Source of the DNA: JAHDCJ01 sp039028895
GTDB lineage: Bacteria; Bacteroidota; Bacteroidia; Chitinophagales; Saprospiraceae
Length of the DNA: 64,000 nucleotides
Assembly (NCBI GenBank): GCA_039028895.1
Contig: JBCCHF010000003.1
Location: forward strand, 62,001-126,000
Direction: 5' to 3'
Part shown: one piece after another, positions 44,174 through 53,399 of the stretch
How the letters are laid out: every line of letters begins with the position of its first letter
How positions within the stretch are numbered: position 1 is the first letter of the stretch
Position numbers and translations under genes: made by a program
The notes under the pieces: model-generated
Told to the model about the DNA's origin: nothing
The model's input: only the letters and a program-made list of their open reading frames with translations
Databases searched by the model: none

Positions 44174-44290
44174 GCTCTCCCGGCAGGGAAAAATAATATT
44201 TAATACCCCTATCTTTACAATAACCCCTCAATTCATTTTTCCGTATATTTATTCAGTATTAATTGAACCAATTTAAAAAACCTGGCTTCA

Positions 44291-45754
44291 ATGAGAATTA
44301 GTGCCGCCCTGGTTTTATTATTCATGTCGATTTCCTCTGGTGATCTGAGGTCACAAAGCTATTCACATCCATGGTCCGTGGGGATTCACCCAAGTATGAT
44401 CAGATTTGTCTCGCTTAACGTTGACGAAGTGCCGGGTGGAAAACAATACGATTTTGGTGTGCAGTTCTCCTTTGCGCGGTATATCAATAATTCATTTGAC
44501 GTTGGCATCGAAGGTACATTTGCAAACTTACAGCACCCTTCAGGGCTCAATGAATTGAACGAGGTGCAACGCGATAATTTTTATGCGATCCAGCCATTTG
44601 CCAAATACAAGATTAACAATGGTTATATCCTTCCGGAAAATCTTGTAGTCGGACCATTCCTTAAAGCTGGCCTAGGTATCAACAAGGCATCTGTTGAAGA
44701 AAATACTGGTGTACATATCCCGCTTGCTGTTGGAGTTAACTTCAAGTTAGGGAAAAATTCATCGCTCGAATTACAAACCACTTATAATGTAGGTACTCAG
44801 GAAGGCGAAGATTACTTCCAGTCTTCCATCGGCCTTTTGGTGCATTTCAAGAAAAAAATTAAGAAACCTTTTAAAAATATCGAGTCAATTACCGACTCCG
44901 ACCGTGATGGCATTCCGGATTTCAAAGACAAATGTCCTTTCCTCGCTGGTGTGCCAGCAGGCAACGGTTGTCCTGACCAGGATGGCGATGGTATTTTCGA
45001 TGATGCCGATGAATGTCCTGACGTAGCGGGTTTTGCTAACCTTGTCGGTTGTGTAGATTCTGATAAAGACGGGCTAATTGATCCTGATGATTCCTGTCCT
45101 CATGAATATGGTGATATGACACATGAAGGTTGTCCTTACAGGGCACTTGATACCGATAAAGACCGGATAATTGACAGCGAAGATGAATGCCCTGAACTAC
45201 CTGGGTTGTTTACAACTAACGGTTGCCCTGATGCTGATGGCGACGGTATTCGAGATAGCGAAGATGCGTGTCCCGAGGAGTATGGCGAAGCGAAAGATGG
45301 TGGTTGTCCAAGCTTTGATATTGCGGCTGTACCGCCTACAGGACCTGTAGTTACTCCCGTAACATCTTATCTGCCTTTAGAAGAAGAAATCACTTGCGAA
45401 AAGCAGTATGTTTTTCTTGAAGAATTGGCAAAACAAGTCCTTTTCGAAACCAACAGCACCAATCTCAGCGAATCTTCTCATGAAGCGCTGGATCAAATTG
45501 CCCAGGTAATGAATGCTTGTGATGTCCATAAACTTTTGATCACCGCGCATACCGACAGTGATGGCTCTCCTGCCTACAACATGGCACTCTCTAGCGAACG
45601 GGCATATGCGGTAAAAGCGTATTTGATGCGAAAAGGGGTACGGGGTGACCGCCTGGTTACTGCGCCGTTTGGTGAAACATCGCCCCTCTATCCAAATAAT
45701 TCTGATCAAAACAAAGGCCTTAACCGAAGAGTAGAGTTTACTTTATTCCAATAA
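44291..45754 (+). CDS. OmpA family outer-membrane protein with TSP3 repeats
   Basis: 487 residues. Signal peptide (about 1-21), an N-terminal beta-barrel (about 25-195), a run of calcium-binding thrombospondin type 3 repeats (about 200-340, DSDRDGIPDFKDKCP, DQDGDGIFDDADECP and later copies), and an OmpA peptidoglycan-binding domain (about 370-487; VLFETNSTNLSE, LITAHTDSDGSPAYN, LSSERAYAVKAYL, NRRVEFTL). It links the outer membrane to peptidoglycan. This TSP3-OmpA layout is typical of Bacteroidota. A TATCTTTA -7-like box lies in the upstream region. Confidence 0.92.
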   Translation: MRISAALVLLFMSISSGDLRSQSYSHPWSVGIHPSMIRFVSLNVDEVPGGKQYDFGVQFSFARYINNSFDVGIEGTFANLQHPSGLNELNEVQRDNFYAIQPFAKYKINNGYILPENLVVGPFLKAGLGINKASVEENTGVHIPLAVGVNFKLGKNSSLELQTTYNVGTQEGEDYFQSSIGLLVHFKKKIKKPFKNIESITDSDRDGIPDFKDKCPFLAGVPAGNGCPDQDGDGIFDDADECPDVAGFANLVGCVDSDKDGLIDPDDSCPHEYGDMTHEGCPYRALDTDKDRIIDSEDECPELPGLFTTNGCPDADGDGIRDSEDACPEEYGEAKDGGCPSFDIAAVPPTGPVVTPVTSYLPLEEEITCEKQYVFLEELAKQVLFETNSTNLSESSHEALDQIAQVMNACDVHKLLITAHTDSDGSPAYNMALSSERAYAVKAYLMRKGVRGDRLVTAPFGETSPLYPNNSDQNKGLNRRVEFTLFQ

Positions 45755-45833
45755 GGTAGTGTTACCCAAATAGTTCTTGATTTACTGGGTTATTTATGTC
45801 CCGCAAATAGTTCGATATGCCTACCTTTGGCGC

Positions 45834-47246
45834 ATGGAGTCCTTCCAAAAATTATTTCTTGATATCCGATTTTGGATCGTTTTGTTTTTTATTGTCCGAT
45901 TGACAGGTGTGACGAACCCTCCTCTCGAAGTTCTGCATAATTGGCGGCAAACGACTATGACCATGGTAGCCCGTAATTTTGTGGAAATCGATAATAACAT
46001 CCTGTATCCAAGACTAGACATAGCAGGTGATAAGACAGGGATTACCGGCATGGAGCTACCATTGCTAAATTATGCTGTCTATGGAGTCTCCAAAGTATTT
46101 GGCTATGACAGTTGGTATGGTCGCCTGATTAACCTTCTTGTTTCCAGTATTGGCATCTTTTTCTTTTTTAAACTGGTCAGGCGCTATTTTGATGAAAAAG
46201 TAGCTTTTTATTCGGCGTTTATCCTCCTTGTTTCGATATGGTTTGGATACTCCCGAAAGATTATCCCCGAAACCTTTGCAATGTCGCTGGTAATTATTGG
46301 GGTGTACTACGGGCTAAAATTTCTTGACGGCAAATCCAATCCCGGAAGGCCAGTCCATGCATTGACTTATGGTGTATTTGTGGGTCTTGGAACACTTTCA
46401 AAAATATCCACTGGCTATATTTTGGTGATTTTCTTATTACCTTTTTTTAAGAAAACTATTCCGGTTGCCCGGAAAGCAGCTTTTGCTGGTGTGTCTGCTG
46501 TTTTTATTTTTCCAACATTGATCTGGTACTTCTATTGGGTGCCTTTCCTTGTTGAGAAATATGAATTCTGGCATTTTTTTATGGGAGAATCGATACTTGT
46601 AGGCGGCAAAGCGATCTTCAATAATCTGCTCGCAGTGTCTGAGATCTTTTATTTCATGGCATTGAGGTACAGCGGTTTTATAGTATTCCTGGGAGGGTTG
46701 ATCTATGCAGTCATCAAAAAGAAGTGGTTGATTTTAAAACTTTTTTGCATAGGATTTTTTAGTTTTTTGATCATAATCCTTAAAGCCGGTGATCGCTTCT
46801 ATGCTCACTCGTATTACCTGATTCCATTCGTGCCAATTATGGCCTTGGTGGCTGGATATGGGTTATCCAGAATCAAGGATGCCAGGTTTGCGGTTTTACT
46901 CTTATTGGCGATCTCAGTTGAAGGCATTTCCAATCAATTGTATGATTTCAATATTAATAAAAAACAAGTCGGCATTCTGACTCTCGAAAAAGATCTTGAC
47001 AAGTTTTCCAGTAAAGAAGACCTTATCATCATTAACTCCGGCGGACATCCAACTCCTATGTATTTTTCAGGAAGAAAAGGTTGGATTTTGAGGAATGATG
47101 AATTAACAGACTCCGAGCAGGTGGAGGCCTTAAAAGCCAAGAATGCAAAACTTGTAGTAGTCCTGAAACAAGCTTTTGGTACATTCGTCGACCTTAACTT
47201 GCCAGTGCTTCACGATTCCGAAGATTACCGGATATATAAATTGTAA
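45834..47246 (+). CDS. GT-C glycosyltransferase (family 39/ArnT-like) membrane protein
   Basis: 470 residues from the ATG at 45834 (MESFQKLFLDIRFWIVLFFI); the reading from 45777 adds 19 residues. About ten to twelve membrane helices. The first periplasmic loop has VLHNWRQTTMTMVARNF, in the position of the catalytic loop of GT-C enzymes, and PMT_2-like features follow. These enzymes move sugars from polyprenyl-phosphate donors to lipid or protein. A -7 box TACCTTTG at 45822-45829 abuts the start. Acceptor unknown. Confidence 0.8.
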   Translation: MESFQKLFLDIRFWIVLFFIVRLTGVTNPPLEVLHNWRQTTMTMVARNFVEIDNNILYPRLDIAGDKTGITGMELPLLNYAVYGVSKVFGYDSWYGRLINLLVSSIGIFFFFKLVRRYFDEKVAFYSAFILLVSIWFGYSRKIIPETFAMSLVIIGVYYGLKFLDGKSNPGRPVHALTYGVFVGLGTLSKISTGYILVIFLLPFFKKTIPVARKAAFAGVSAVFIFPTLIWYFYWVPFLVEKYEFWHFFMGESILVGGKAIFNNLLAVSEIFYFMALRYSGFIVFLGGLIYAVIKKKWLILKLFCIGFFSFLIIILKAGDRFYAHSYYLIPFVPIMALVAGYGLSRIKDARFAVLLLLAISVEGISNQLYDFNINKKQVGILTLEKDLDKFSSKEDLIIINSGGHPTPMYFSGRKGWILRNDELTDSEQVEALKAKNAKLVVVLKQAFGTFVDLNLPVLHDSEDYRIYKL

Positions 47247-47269
47247 CTTCGGTTCCTTATTTTTGCCTG

Positions 47270-48463
47270 ATGACGTCACTGCGCGAAACTTTTCTGAAAC
47301 ACGTAGCCCAAACGAGCGAACTGCCAATGATGCTTGAAATCGAAAAAGCAGAAGGCGTTTGGTTGTATAGCCCAGATGGTCAAAAATATCTCGACCTTAT
47401 TTCAGGAATCAGTGTTAGCAGCATGGGCCATTGTGACCCTGATGTAGTTGCTGCTGTTCGAGAACAAGCAGGAAAGTACATGCATACGATGGTCTATGGA
47501 GAATACCTGATGTCTCCACAAGTTGAGCTCGCTGAGTTACTCGTGAATCAACTCCCCAACCGATTGAATAGCGTGTATTTCTGTAATTCAGGAAGTGAGG
47601 CAACAGAAGGTGCGATGAAGTTGGCTAAACGAGTTACCGACCGCACCGAGATTATTGCTTGCCGCAATGCCTATCACGGGAGTACGCATGGCTCAATGAG
47701 TATTATGAGCGATACCTATTTTACCCAGGCTTACCGACCATTACTACCGAATGTCCGTTTTATCGATTTTAATGACGATGAGCAGCTTGCGCAAATCTCA
47801 AAGAAAACAGCCTGTGTGGTAGCAGAAACAATCCAGGCAGAGGCTGGGGTCATCCTTCCGGAAAATGGTTACCTCAAAAAACTCAGAAAACGATGTGATG
47901 GAACGGGTGCCTTATTGGTGCTTGATGAGATCCAGGTTGGGTATGGCCGCTCTGGAACACTTTTCGCATTCGAGCAATTTGCTGTCGAGCCTGATATCCT
48001 GTTATTGGCGAAAGCCATGGGTGGCGGAATGCCAATTGGTGCTTTCGTTTCGGATAAAGCCCTCTTAGATCAGTTTAGGGTTAACCCTATTTTAGGACAT
48101 ATTACTACATTTGGAGGTCATCCGGTTGTTTGTGCTGCAGCGTTGGCGACATTGCGAAAGCTGGTTGAAACTGATTTAGTGGCCAGGGTAAACGAAAAAT
48201 CCGACCTGTTCAGATCGCTCCTCGTACATCCGGCGATCAAAGAAATCAGGGGTCATGGGTTTTTGCTGGCAGTCGATGTCGGAGATTTTGATCGCTTACA
48301 GGCAGTAATAGCAGGGGCAAAGGAACTTGGAATTATCATCGACTGGTTCCTTTTTCAGAATACAAGCTTCAGGATTGCTCCCCCACTTGTCATTAGTGAG
48401 GAAGAAATCAGATATGCCTGCAAGCAGCTATTAACCGTTTTAGATCGTGTCTATAGAAAATAA
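47270..48463 (+). CDS. Class III PLP aminotransferase (acetylornithine-type)
   Basis: 397 residues, fold type I. PLP Lys is Lys248 in LLLAKAMGGGMPIGAF; VYFCNSGSEATEGAMKLAK, CRNAYHGSTHGSMS and LLVLDEIQVGYGRSG are standard. It resembles ornithine and acetylornithine aminotransferases, but no arginine genes are adjacent, so the amino donor and acceptor cannot be fixed. It sits 23 bp after the glycosyltransferase gene and directly abuts the next gene (stop codon followed by ATG), so these three genes probably form one operon. Confidence 0.88.
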   Translation: MTSLRETFLKHVAQTSELPMMLEIEKAEGVWLYSPDGQKYLDLISGISVSSMGHCDPDVVAAVREQAGKYMHTMVYGEYLMSPQVELAELLVNQLPNRLNSVYFCNSGSEATEGAMKLAKRVTDRTEIIACRNAYHGSTHGSMSIMSDTYFTQAYRPLLPNVRFIDFNDDEQLAQISKKTACVVAETIQAEAGVILPENGYLKKLRKRCDGTGALLVLDEIQVGYGRSGTLFAFEQFAVEPDILLLAKAMGGGMPIGAFVSDKALLDQFRVNPILGHITTFGGHPVVCAAALATLRKLVETDLVARVNEKSDLFRSLLVHPAIKEIRGHGFLLAVDVGDFDRLQAVIAGAKELGIIIDWFLFQNTSFRIAPPLVISEEEIRYACKQLLTVLDRVYRK

Positions 48464-49423
48464 ATGAAACAGTTACTGTTATATGTGTTGTTAGGGGCCC
48501 TGGTTTTGGGGACAGTTTCCTGTAAAAAGGAGCGGATTAGTCTTCTCGTAACTGAGCAAACCAGTCCGACTGACGCCAAGTTGCGAGATGTAACTTTCAC
48601 TGACTCCGATAATGGATTTATCGTCGGTGGCGACAAATTCGATCATGGTGAGTTATTAACAACTAGTGATGGCGGCATAACGTGGACATCCGACACTCTG
48701 GCAGACAAAAGACTGAATACCATTTGCTTCAGACCAAGCGACCAAAAAGGGTTCATCGCTGGATTTGACAGCTATTTTCTCCATAAAGACCCGGGTGCTT
48801 CATTCTGGTCATTTCGCAATCTTTCTGGCGGCGATGAAGTCCACGGTATGGCTTTTAATGACACACATGGTGTCGCCGTCGGTGGTGGCGGCTTTCGATT
48901 TGGCGTGATCTACCATTTTTCCGATGATGAAGGGAATACTGATACGATAGCGATGCCACTTGATAATGAGTTGCGCGCTGTGACATTTATCGAAGAAGAG
49001 ACGGTTATTGCAGTTGGTTATGGACTAATCCTGCGATCAACTGATGGCGGAATTAATTGGACGCCAAACCCTATTGATGGAGATTTCTTTTATGCGGTCA
49101 GCTTTCCAGCCAGCCAGATTGGGTATGTCGTTGGGGTTTACGGTATGATCCTCAAAACTGAAGATGGTGGACTGACCTGGAATAAGCTGAGAAAAGCAAG
49201 AACTATAGGCTCTGGCAGCCAGTTCAGAGATGTATTTTTTGTTTCAGCTGATAAAGGATACATCGCAGGTGATCGTGGCTTGCTTTGGATAACAGACGAT
49301 GGAGCAGACTCGTGGAAAATCGTTGACAATTTACCAGGTATTGACTTCAATGCGGTATGGTCAGATGGCCAGAATGGTTTCCTGGTGGGTAGTGAAGGAA
49401 AGATTTTTCAATTTACTGAATAG
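48464..49423 (+). CDS. Ycf48-like BNR-repeat lipoprotein
   Basis: 319 residues. Lipoprotein signal MKQLLLYVLLGALVLGTVSC with Cys20, followed by a seven-bladed propeller built from sialidase-type Asp-box motifs (TSDGGITWTSD, STDGGINWTPN, TEDGGLTWNKL and an altered TDDGADSWKIV). The blades also carry GFIVG-, GYVVG- and GFLVG-type strands. This is the Ycf48/photosystem assembly factor fold, which in non-photosynthetic bacteria has no fixed role. No catalytic sialidase residues are evident. The start codon immediately follows the stop of the aminotransferase, suggesting coupled translation. Confidence 0.85.
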   Translation: MKQLLLYVLLGALVLGTVSCKKERISLLVTEQTSPTDAKLRDVTFTDSDNGFIVGGDKFDHGELLTTSDGGITWTSDTLADKRLNTICFRPSDQKGFIAGFDSYFLHKDPGASFWSFRNLSGGDEVHGMAFNDTHGVAVGGGGFRFGVIYHFSDDEGNTDTIAMPLDNELRAVTFIEEETVIAVGYGLILRSTDGGINWTPNPIDGDFFYAVSFPASQIGYVVGVYGMILKTEDGGLTWNKLRKARTIGSGSQFRDVFFVSADKGYIAGDRGLLWITDDGADSWKIVDNLPGIDFNAVWSDGQNGFLVGSEGKIFQFTE

Positions 49424-49481
49424 CAACGTTTGAGATTGAAGTGTCGTTTTCAGATTATGTCTGACCTTTAAACTGACACCT

Positions 49482-50063
49482 ATGAAACCAACAATTTCAG
49501 TTCTTTTTATTACACTATTCTTCGGATTTTCATCGCCCGTTTTTTCTCAAAATTCTGCTGGCGATTTTCAAGCTGGCATCTCAGGGCTTCCGATAATTTA
49601 TTTAAACTCAAATTCGCTTGATGGTGGTGCCTTGACCGCCAATGTCGGTATTTTCCTGAACGCAAACCTTGTGGCAGGAGTCCGCCCGTTTTTTGGAACT
49701 GTTTCTGATGGGAATGAAGTTAATGAGCGGATTATCGCTCTTGGTGCCAATCCATATTTCAGGGTTTATATCGGCAATGGAAAGGTCAAGGGATTTGGAG
49801 ATATTAACGCAGGCTTTGGCAAGTTGTGGTATACTTCCAAAAATGAAGCTTATGCCGAATTCCTGTCTGGGTTTGATGGGGCGATGTTCAACCTGGCCGT
49901 TGGTCCTGGAATCGATATTCTGCTGAAAGGAGGATATCATATTGAATTGTTGATACAATATCTTCAGATGCAAAACATATCGCATACACGTAATTCGTCG
50001 TTGGGAAATACCTTGATCCCTACTATTGGTGTACAGAAATTTTTTACGAAAAATCAGAGTTGA
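49482..50063 (+). CDS. Outer-membrane beta-barrel-like protein
   Basis: 193 residues. Signal peptide MKPTISVLFITLFFGFSSPVFSQ, then alternating amphipathic strands (TANVGIFLNANLVAGVRPFFG, NPYFRVYI, GDINAGFGKLWY, HIELLIQYLQMQNIS) of the small OMP_b-brl type. The C-terminal residues IPTIGVQKFF fit the last strand. It follows the Ycf48-like gene by 58 bp and overlaps the convergent DUF1232 gene by 10 bp. Function unknown. Confidence 0.7.
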   Translation: MKPTISVLFITLFFGFSSPVFSQNSAGDFQAGISGLPIIYLNSNSLDGGALTANVGIFLNANLVAGVRPFFGTVSDGNEVNERIIALGANPYFRVYIGNGKVKGFGDINAGFGKLWYTSKNEAYAEFLSGFDGAMFNLAVGPGIDILLKGGYHIELLIQYLQMQNISHTRNSSLGNTLIPTIGVQKFFTKNQS

Positions 50064-50449
50064 TTGTCGATCGGAGCCAGCTGTGATTCATCGTAGTCTC
50101 CAAACCATTTTTTGAGTTTTTTGCGGGCTTTTTCGCGTACTTCGTCATTGATGTAACACGAAACAAGTACAAGTGCAAAAGACAACAAACCAAAGTCATC
50201 ATTAAATCCAATAATCGGATTGAGATCGGGAATGAGGTCGATGGGGGCAATAAAATACCCGAGCGTCCCGATAATAACCATTTTGGCTCTGGGATTAGTC
50301 TCTTTTCTAAGAAATGCAAAGTACAGCAGGAGTACCGGGTAAACGGTTTTTATACCTGCTTTTTTGCCATATTTTTTGATCTTTTCCCAAAGTTCAGCTT
50401 CTGAAAACCTGTCTTTGTACTGCCTGATCAATTTAAGCGGATTCTTCAT
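50054..50449 (-). CDS. YkvA/DUF1232 family protein
   Basis: 131 residues with the DUF1232 core GTLGYFIAPIDLIPDLNPIIGFNDDFGLL, including the conserved YFxxPxDLIPD stretch. Hydrophobic helices flank it and the ends are charged, so it is probably a small inner-membrane protein. Function of the family is not established. It overlaps the plus-strand gene by 10 bp at the 3' end. Confidence 0.85.
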   Translation of the reverse strand: MKNPLKLIRQYKDRFSEAELWEKIKKYGKKAGIKTVYPVLLLYFAFLRKETNPRAKMVIIGTLGYFIAPIDLIPDLNPIIGFNDDFGLLSFALVLVSCYINDEVREKARKKLKKWFGDYDESQLAPIDNQL

Positions 50450-50642
50450 ATTTCTACTTCTGAATTTCTTCCAACCATACCGCTGGTTTTTAAAAATAAC
50501 ACTTTTTAGGGAGACTGGGTTCAGTTTTTCAACGTATATATGGCTCTTTTGGTACGGATAATGACAATTATTCGACGAAATGCAAATTATGCGGTTTCGG
50601 AGCTGGGTGTATCGATTTTGGGCTTAAAACCCTGAAAATTAC

Positions 50643-51620
50643 CTAAAACCGAAAGTGTGTTTTAGGATAAAAGCGCTTATGCATTTTAGCCATAAGGCAG
50701 GATTGGTACATGTTTTCGAGTATGCCAAATTCTTCGCACCAGTCATAAAGCTTGGTTTCACCTTTCCGGGTTCTGCCAAATTTACTCATAGAATTATAGA
50801 AAATAAGGCCAATCTCATCGTTGGACATATGCGCCATCACAATACTCAGATAGACTTGCCGATCGTGTTCTGAAAGATCGCTGCGCATGATAAACTTTAC
50901 AATGTTGTAGAAGGATCTCAAAAAGTGACCAATTGTAGATTGGTGACGGTCAAAGAAGTTTTCATAGACATGGATCGTAAATGTTTTTTCCTTTTCCAGG
51001 AAATCAGGTGAGCCCTCCGCAGCATCTTCTTCTCGTTTTTCGCAGGCTGCGTTGTATTCTTTTTTCATTTGGGTGATGCACTTGTCAAAGAAGTCGCGGC
51101 CCTTAATATCTTTTGCTATCCGATTACCTTCGGGCGTTCTTACATCACCATGTGTGGAATCGATGAGATCCTGAAAAAGGGAGAGCATATTAAAAAATGT
51201 GCCTTCAAATTGCTGGATCTCAAGTAATCGACTTTGTTCTTCGAAGACATTGCGCGTAAGCTCCAGTTCCTGTCTTTGATTTTGGAATTCCTGGGTCTGA
51301 AGTTCGAGTGCAGCAGTCTGTTTTTGTAAAGACTCCCGGTTGGTTTTGAAATCCTTTCTTTGTTCTTCGAAAAACCGACGTTGTTCGCGTAAAGCGATAT
51401 AAAAAAGGATAACTCCCGCCAGTGCCCAGATAGAGCCTACTACACCACCAATGGCTTCGCCAAAATGCGCGAACTTGTCAGCGCTCAGTCCGTCGTTGTT
51501 GCCAGCTTCCCCGCCAAGGAGAAAAAAACCACCAATTAGCAGGACGATCGCAATCCCGAGTGTCATCAGGAGCAAACTCGATCGTTCTGAAAGTAGCCTG
51601 TCAGTATATTTGGTAGCCAT
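50643..51620 (-). CDS. Putative phage abortive infection protein (PutAbiC-like)
   Basis: 325 residues. Two membrane helices (about 17-38 and 57-77) are separated by a stretch with FAHFGEAIGGVVGSIWALAG; then a coiled coil rich in Gln and Glu (about 80-140), FEGTFFNMLSLFQDLIDS (about 139-156), and a helical C-terminus ending KMHKRFYPKTHF. This is the layout of the putative AbiC-type abortive infection family. If real, the coiled coil and helical part would respond to phage infection and stop growth. It stands alone with no toxin partner or mobility gene nearby. Assigned by pattern recognition; anti-phage activity is not shown. Confidence 0.72.
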   Translation of the reverse strand: MATKYTDRLLSERSSLLLMTLGIAIVLLIGGFFLLGGEAGNNDGLSADKFAHFGEAIGGVVGSIWALAGVILFYIALREQRRFFEEQRKDFKTNRESLQKQTAALELQTQEFQNQRQELELTRNVFEEQSRLLEIQQFEGTFFNMLSLFQDLIDSTHGDVRTPEGNRIAKDIKGRDFFDKCITQMKKEYNAACEKREEDAAEGSPDFLEKEKTFTIHVYENFFDRHQSTIGHFLRSFYNIVKFIMRSDLSEHDRQVYLSIVMAHMSNDEIGLIFYNSMSKFGRTRKGETKLYDWCEEFGILENMYQSCLMAKMHKRFYPKTHFRF

Positions 51621-51731
51621 TATGATCTAAACTTTCTGAAAATTATGATGACAATTTGAGAAAAATACGATGATTTTATGATACATCAATTTTTCATCAA
51701 AACGACATCTGCCACGAGGGTGTCAAAATAA

Positions 51732-52271
51732 ATGATTATGAAAATAAGGAAGATATTCCAATTCACCTTTTGGGTGGCGATTCTAATGGTTTGTTCCTGT
51801 AAAGAAACAGAAATTGTAGTGACACAACAACTTGATGATCCTGAGTTGCAGTTGTTTGTAGCGGGTCAGTTATCTCAAATATTCACAACTGTTTCCGGGG
51901 ATATTGATTCCAATTATGAATCTACTACTGTTTTGCACGCTTCAATTAGCGCCTCAGATGTTAGTGGTAATATCTCTATTCAGATTATTTTGAATGATGA
52001 TGATGATACAGCGTTCCCATTCAATGGGATTACACCTTTCAATATTAATGGTACCCTTATCAATGCTTCTGCAGTGATCAATGAAAATGGCAATATAATT
52101 TCTGCCACCTCGGGATCATTTGCAGTGTCTGAATTCAGGGCACTTGACCTTGGTATTATCGGCGAAGATCATATGCTAATATCTGGCACCTTTAATTTTT
52201 CAGATGGCATATCGAATTACAGCGGAACCTTTTCAGATATAATTTTGGATTGTATGGAATGTGAAGGTTGA
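51732..52271 (+). CDS. Hypothetical lipoprotein
   Basis: 179 residues; the frame has ATG at 51732 and 51738. Lipoprotein signal (MKIRKIFQFTFWVAILMVCSC with lipobox Cys), then a beta-rich, Asn/Asp/Ser-rich body without recognised domain, ending in a short Cys-containing tail (DCMECEG). It is divergent from the abortive infection gene by 111 bp and convergent with ruvB (4 bp between stops). Function unknown. Confidence 0.65.
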   Translation: MIMKIRKIFQFTFWVAILMVCSCKETEIVVTQQLDDPELQLFVAGQLSQIFTTVSGDIDSNYESTTVLHASISASDVSGNISIQIILNDDDDTAFPFNGITPFNINGTLINASAVINENGNIISATSGSFAVSEFRALDLGIIGEDHMLISGTFNFSDGISNYSGTFSDIILDCMECEG

Positions 52272-52275
52272 GGAA

Positions 52276-53304
52276 TTAGAACAACTGCCCCATCTGCCCT
52301 CCGGGAGGTACGACGCCAAGATGCTCGTAGGCCTTAGTAGTGGCTTGACGACCCCTGGGTGTACGATGCAGGTAACCTTCCATAATCAGGAATGGCTCAT
52401 TGACCTCTTCAATCGTACCGGCTTCCTCTCCTACTGCTGTTGCGATTGTCTTGATGCCTACAGGGCCACCTTTAAACTTGTGGATGATGGCTGAGAGAAT
52501 CTTATTATCCATCTCGTCAAGACCATGCTCATCGACGTTTAGGGCTTCCAGGCCGAATTTGGCAATTTTGATATCAATATAGCCATCGCCTTTGATCTGT
52601 GCGAAGTCTCTGACTCGTCTTAGCAAGGCATTGGCGATTCTTGGTGTGCCGCGACTTCGTCTTGCTATCTCGTCGGCCCCTTCATCTTTGATCTCAATGT
52701 CGAGGATCTTGGCTGATCGCTTGATGATCTTTGCCAGGGTGATGACATCGTAATAATCAAGAAGGCAGGTAATGCCAAACCTGGCGCGCATTGGCGGAGT
52801 GAGTAACCCCATACGCGTGGTTGCCCCGACTAGGGTGAATGGCTCTAACGAAATCTGGATGCTACGCGCATTTGGTCCGCTATCGATCATGATGTCAATC
52901 CGGTAGTCTTCCATCGCTGAGTAAAGGTACTCTTCAACGATGTTGTTGAGTCGGTGTATCTCGTCAATAAAAAGCACGTCGCCTTCATTCAGATTAGTCA
53001 ACAAGCCAGCCAGGTCACCAGGTTTTTCTAGAACTGGTCCCGAAGTAATCTTGATATTGGTTTCCAACTCATTGGCGATGATATACGAAAGGGTGGTTTT
53101 ACCCAAACCGGGCGGACCGTGGAGCAATACATGATCAAGTGCTTCTCCGCGAAGCTTGGCGGCCTCGATAAATACCTTAAGGTTGTCAACGATCTTCGGC
53201 TGGCCGGAGAATTCAGTAAGGAGCTTAGGGCGCAGCGCACGTTCCACCTGTTTTTCTTCAGGAGAAAAATGGTCGTCTGACGGATCAATATTAGGATTCA
53301 GCAT
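52276..53304 (-). CDS. ruvB: Holliday junction branch migration ATPase RuvB
   Basis: 342 residues. Walker A HGPPGLGKTTLSYIIANE, Walker B VLFIDEIHRLNN, sensor region VGATTRMGLLTPPMRARFG and winged-helix C-terminus with GGPVGIKTIATAVGEE and GYLHRTPRGRQAT. It drives branch migration with RuvA during recombination repair. ruvA and ruvC are not adjacent. Confidence 0.97.
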   Translation of the reverse strand: MLNPNIDPSDDHFSPEEKQVERALRPKLLTEFSGQPKIVDNLKVFIEAAKLRGEALDHVLLHGPPGLGKTTLSYIIANELETNIKITSGPVLEKPGDLAGLLTNLNEGDVLFIDEIHRLNNIVEEYLYSAMEDYRIDIMIDSGPNARSIQISLEPFTLVGATTRMGLLTPPMRARFGITCLLDYYDVITLAKIIKRSAKILDIEIKDEGADEIARRSRGTPRIANALLRRVRDFAQIKGDGYIDIKIAKFGLEALNVDEHGLDEMDNKILSAIIHKFKGGPVGIKTIATAVGEEAGTIEEVNEPFLIMEGYLHRTPRGRQATTKAYEHLGVVPPGGQMGQLF

Positions 53305-53399
53305 TTTAGAAAAATAAACCTTGCATTAAATAATTAATTCACGAAATGCAGGCTTTTTAGATTGCCTTAAAATTACGAATTATAATTCATTAGAAAACC

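Noticed and set aside
48464..49423. Sialidase
   Set aside because: Asp-box motifs are present but the catalytic Arg triad, Tyr and Glu pattern is not evident; it fits Ycf48-like propellers better.
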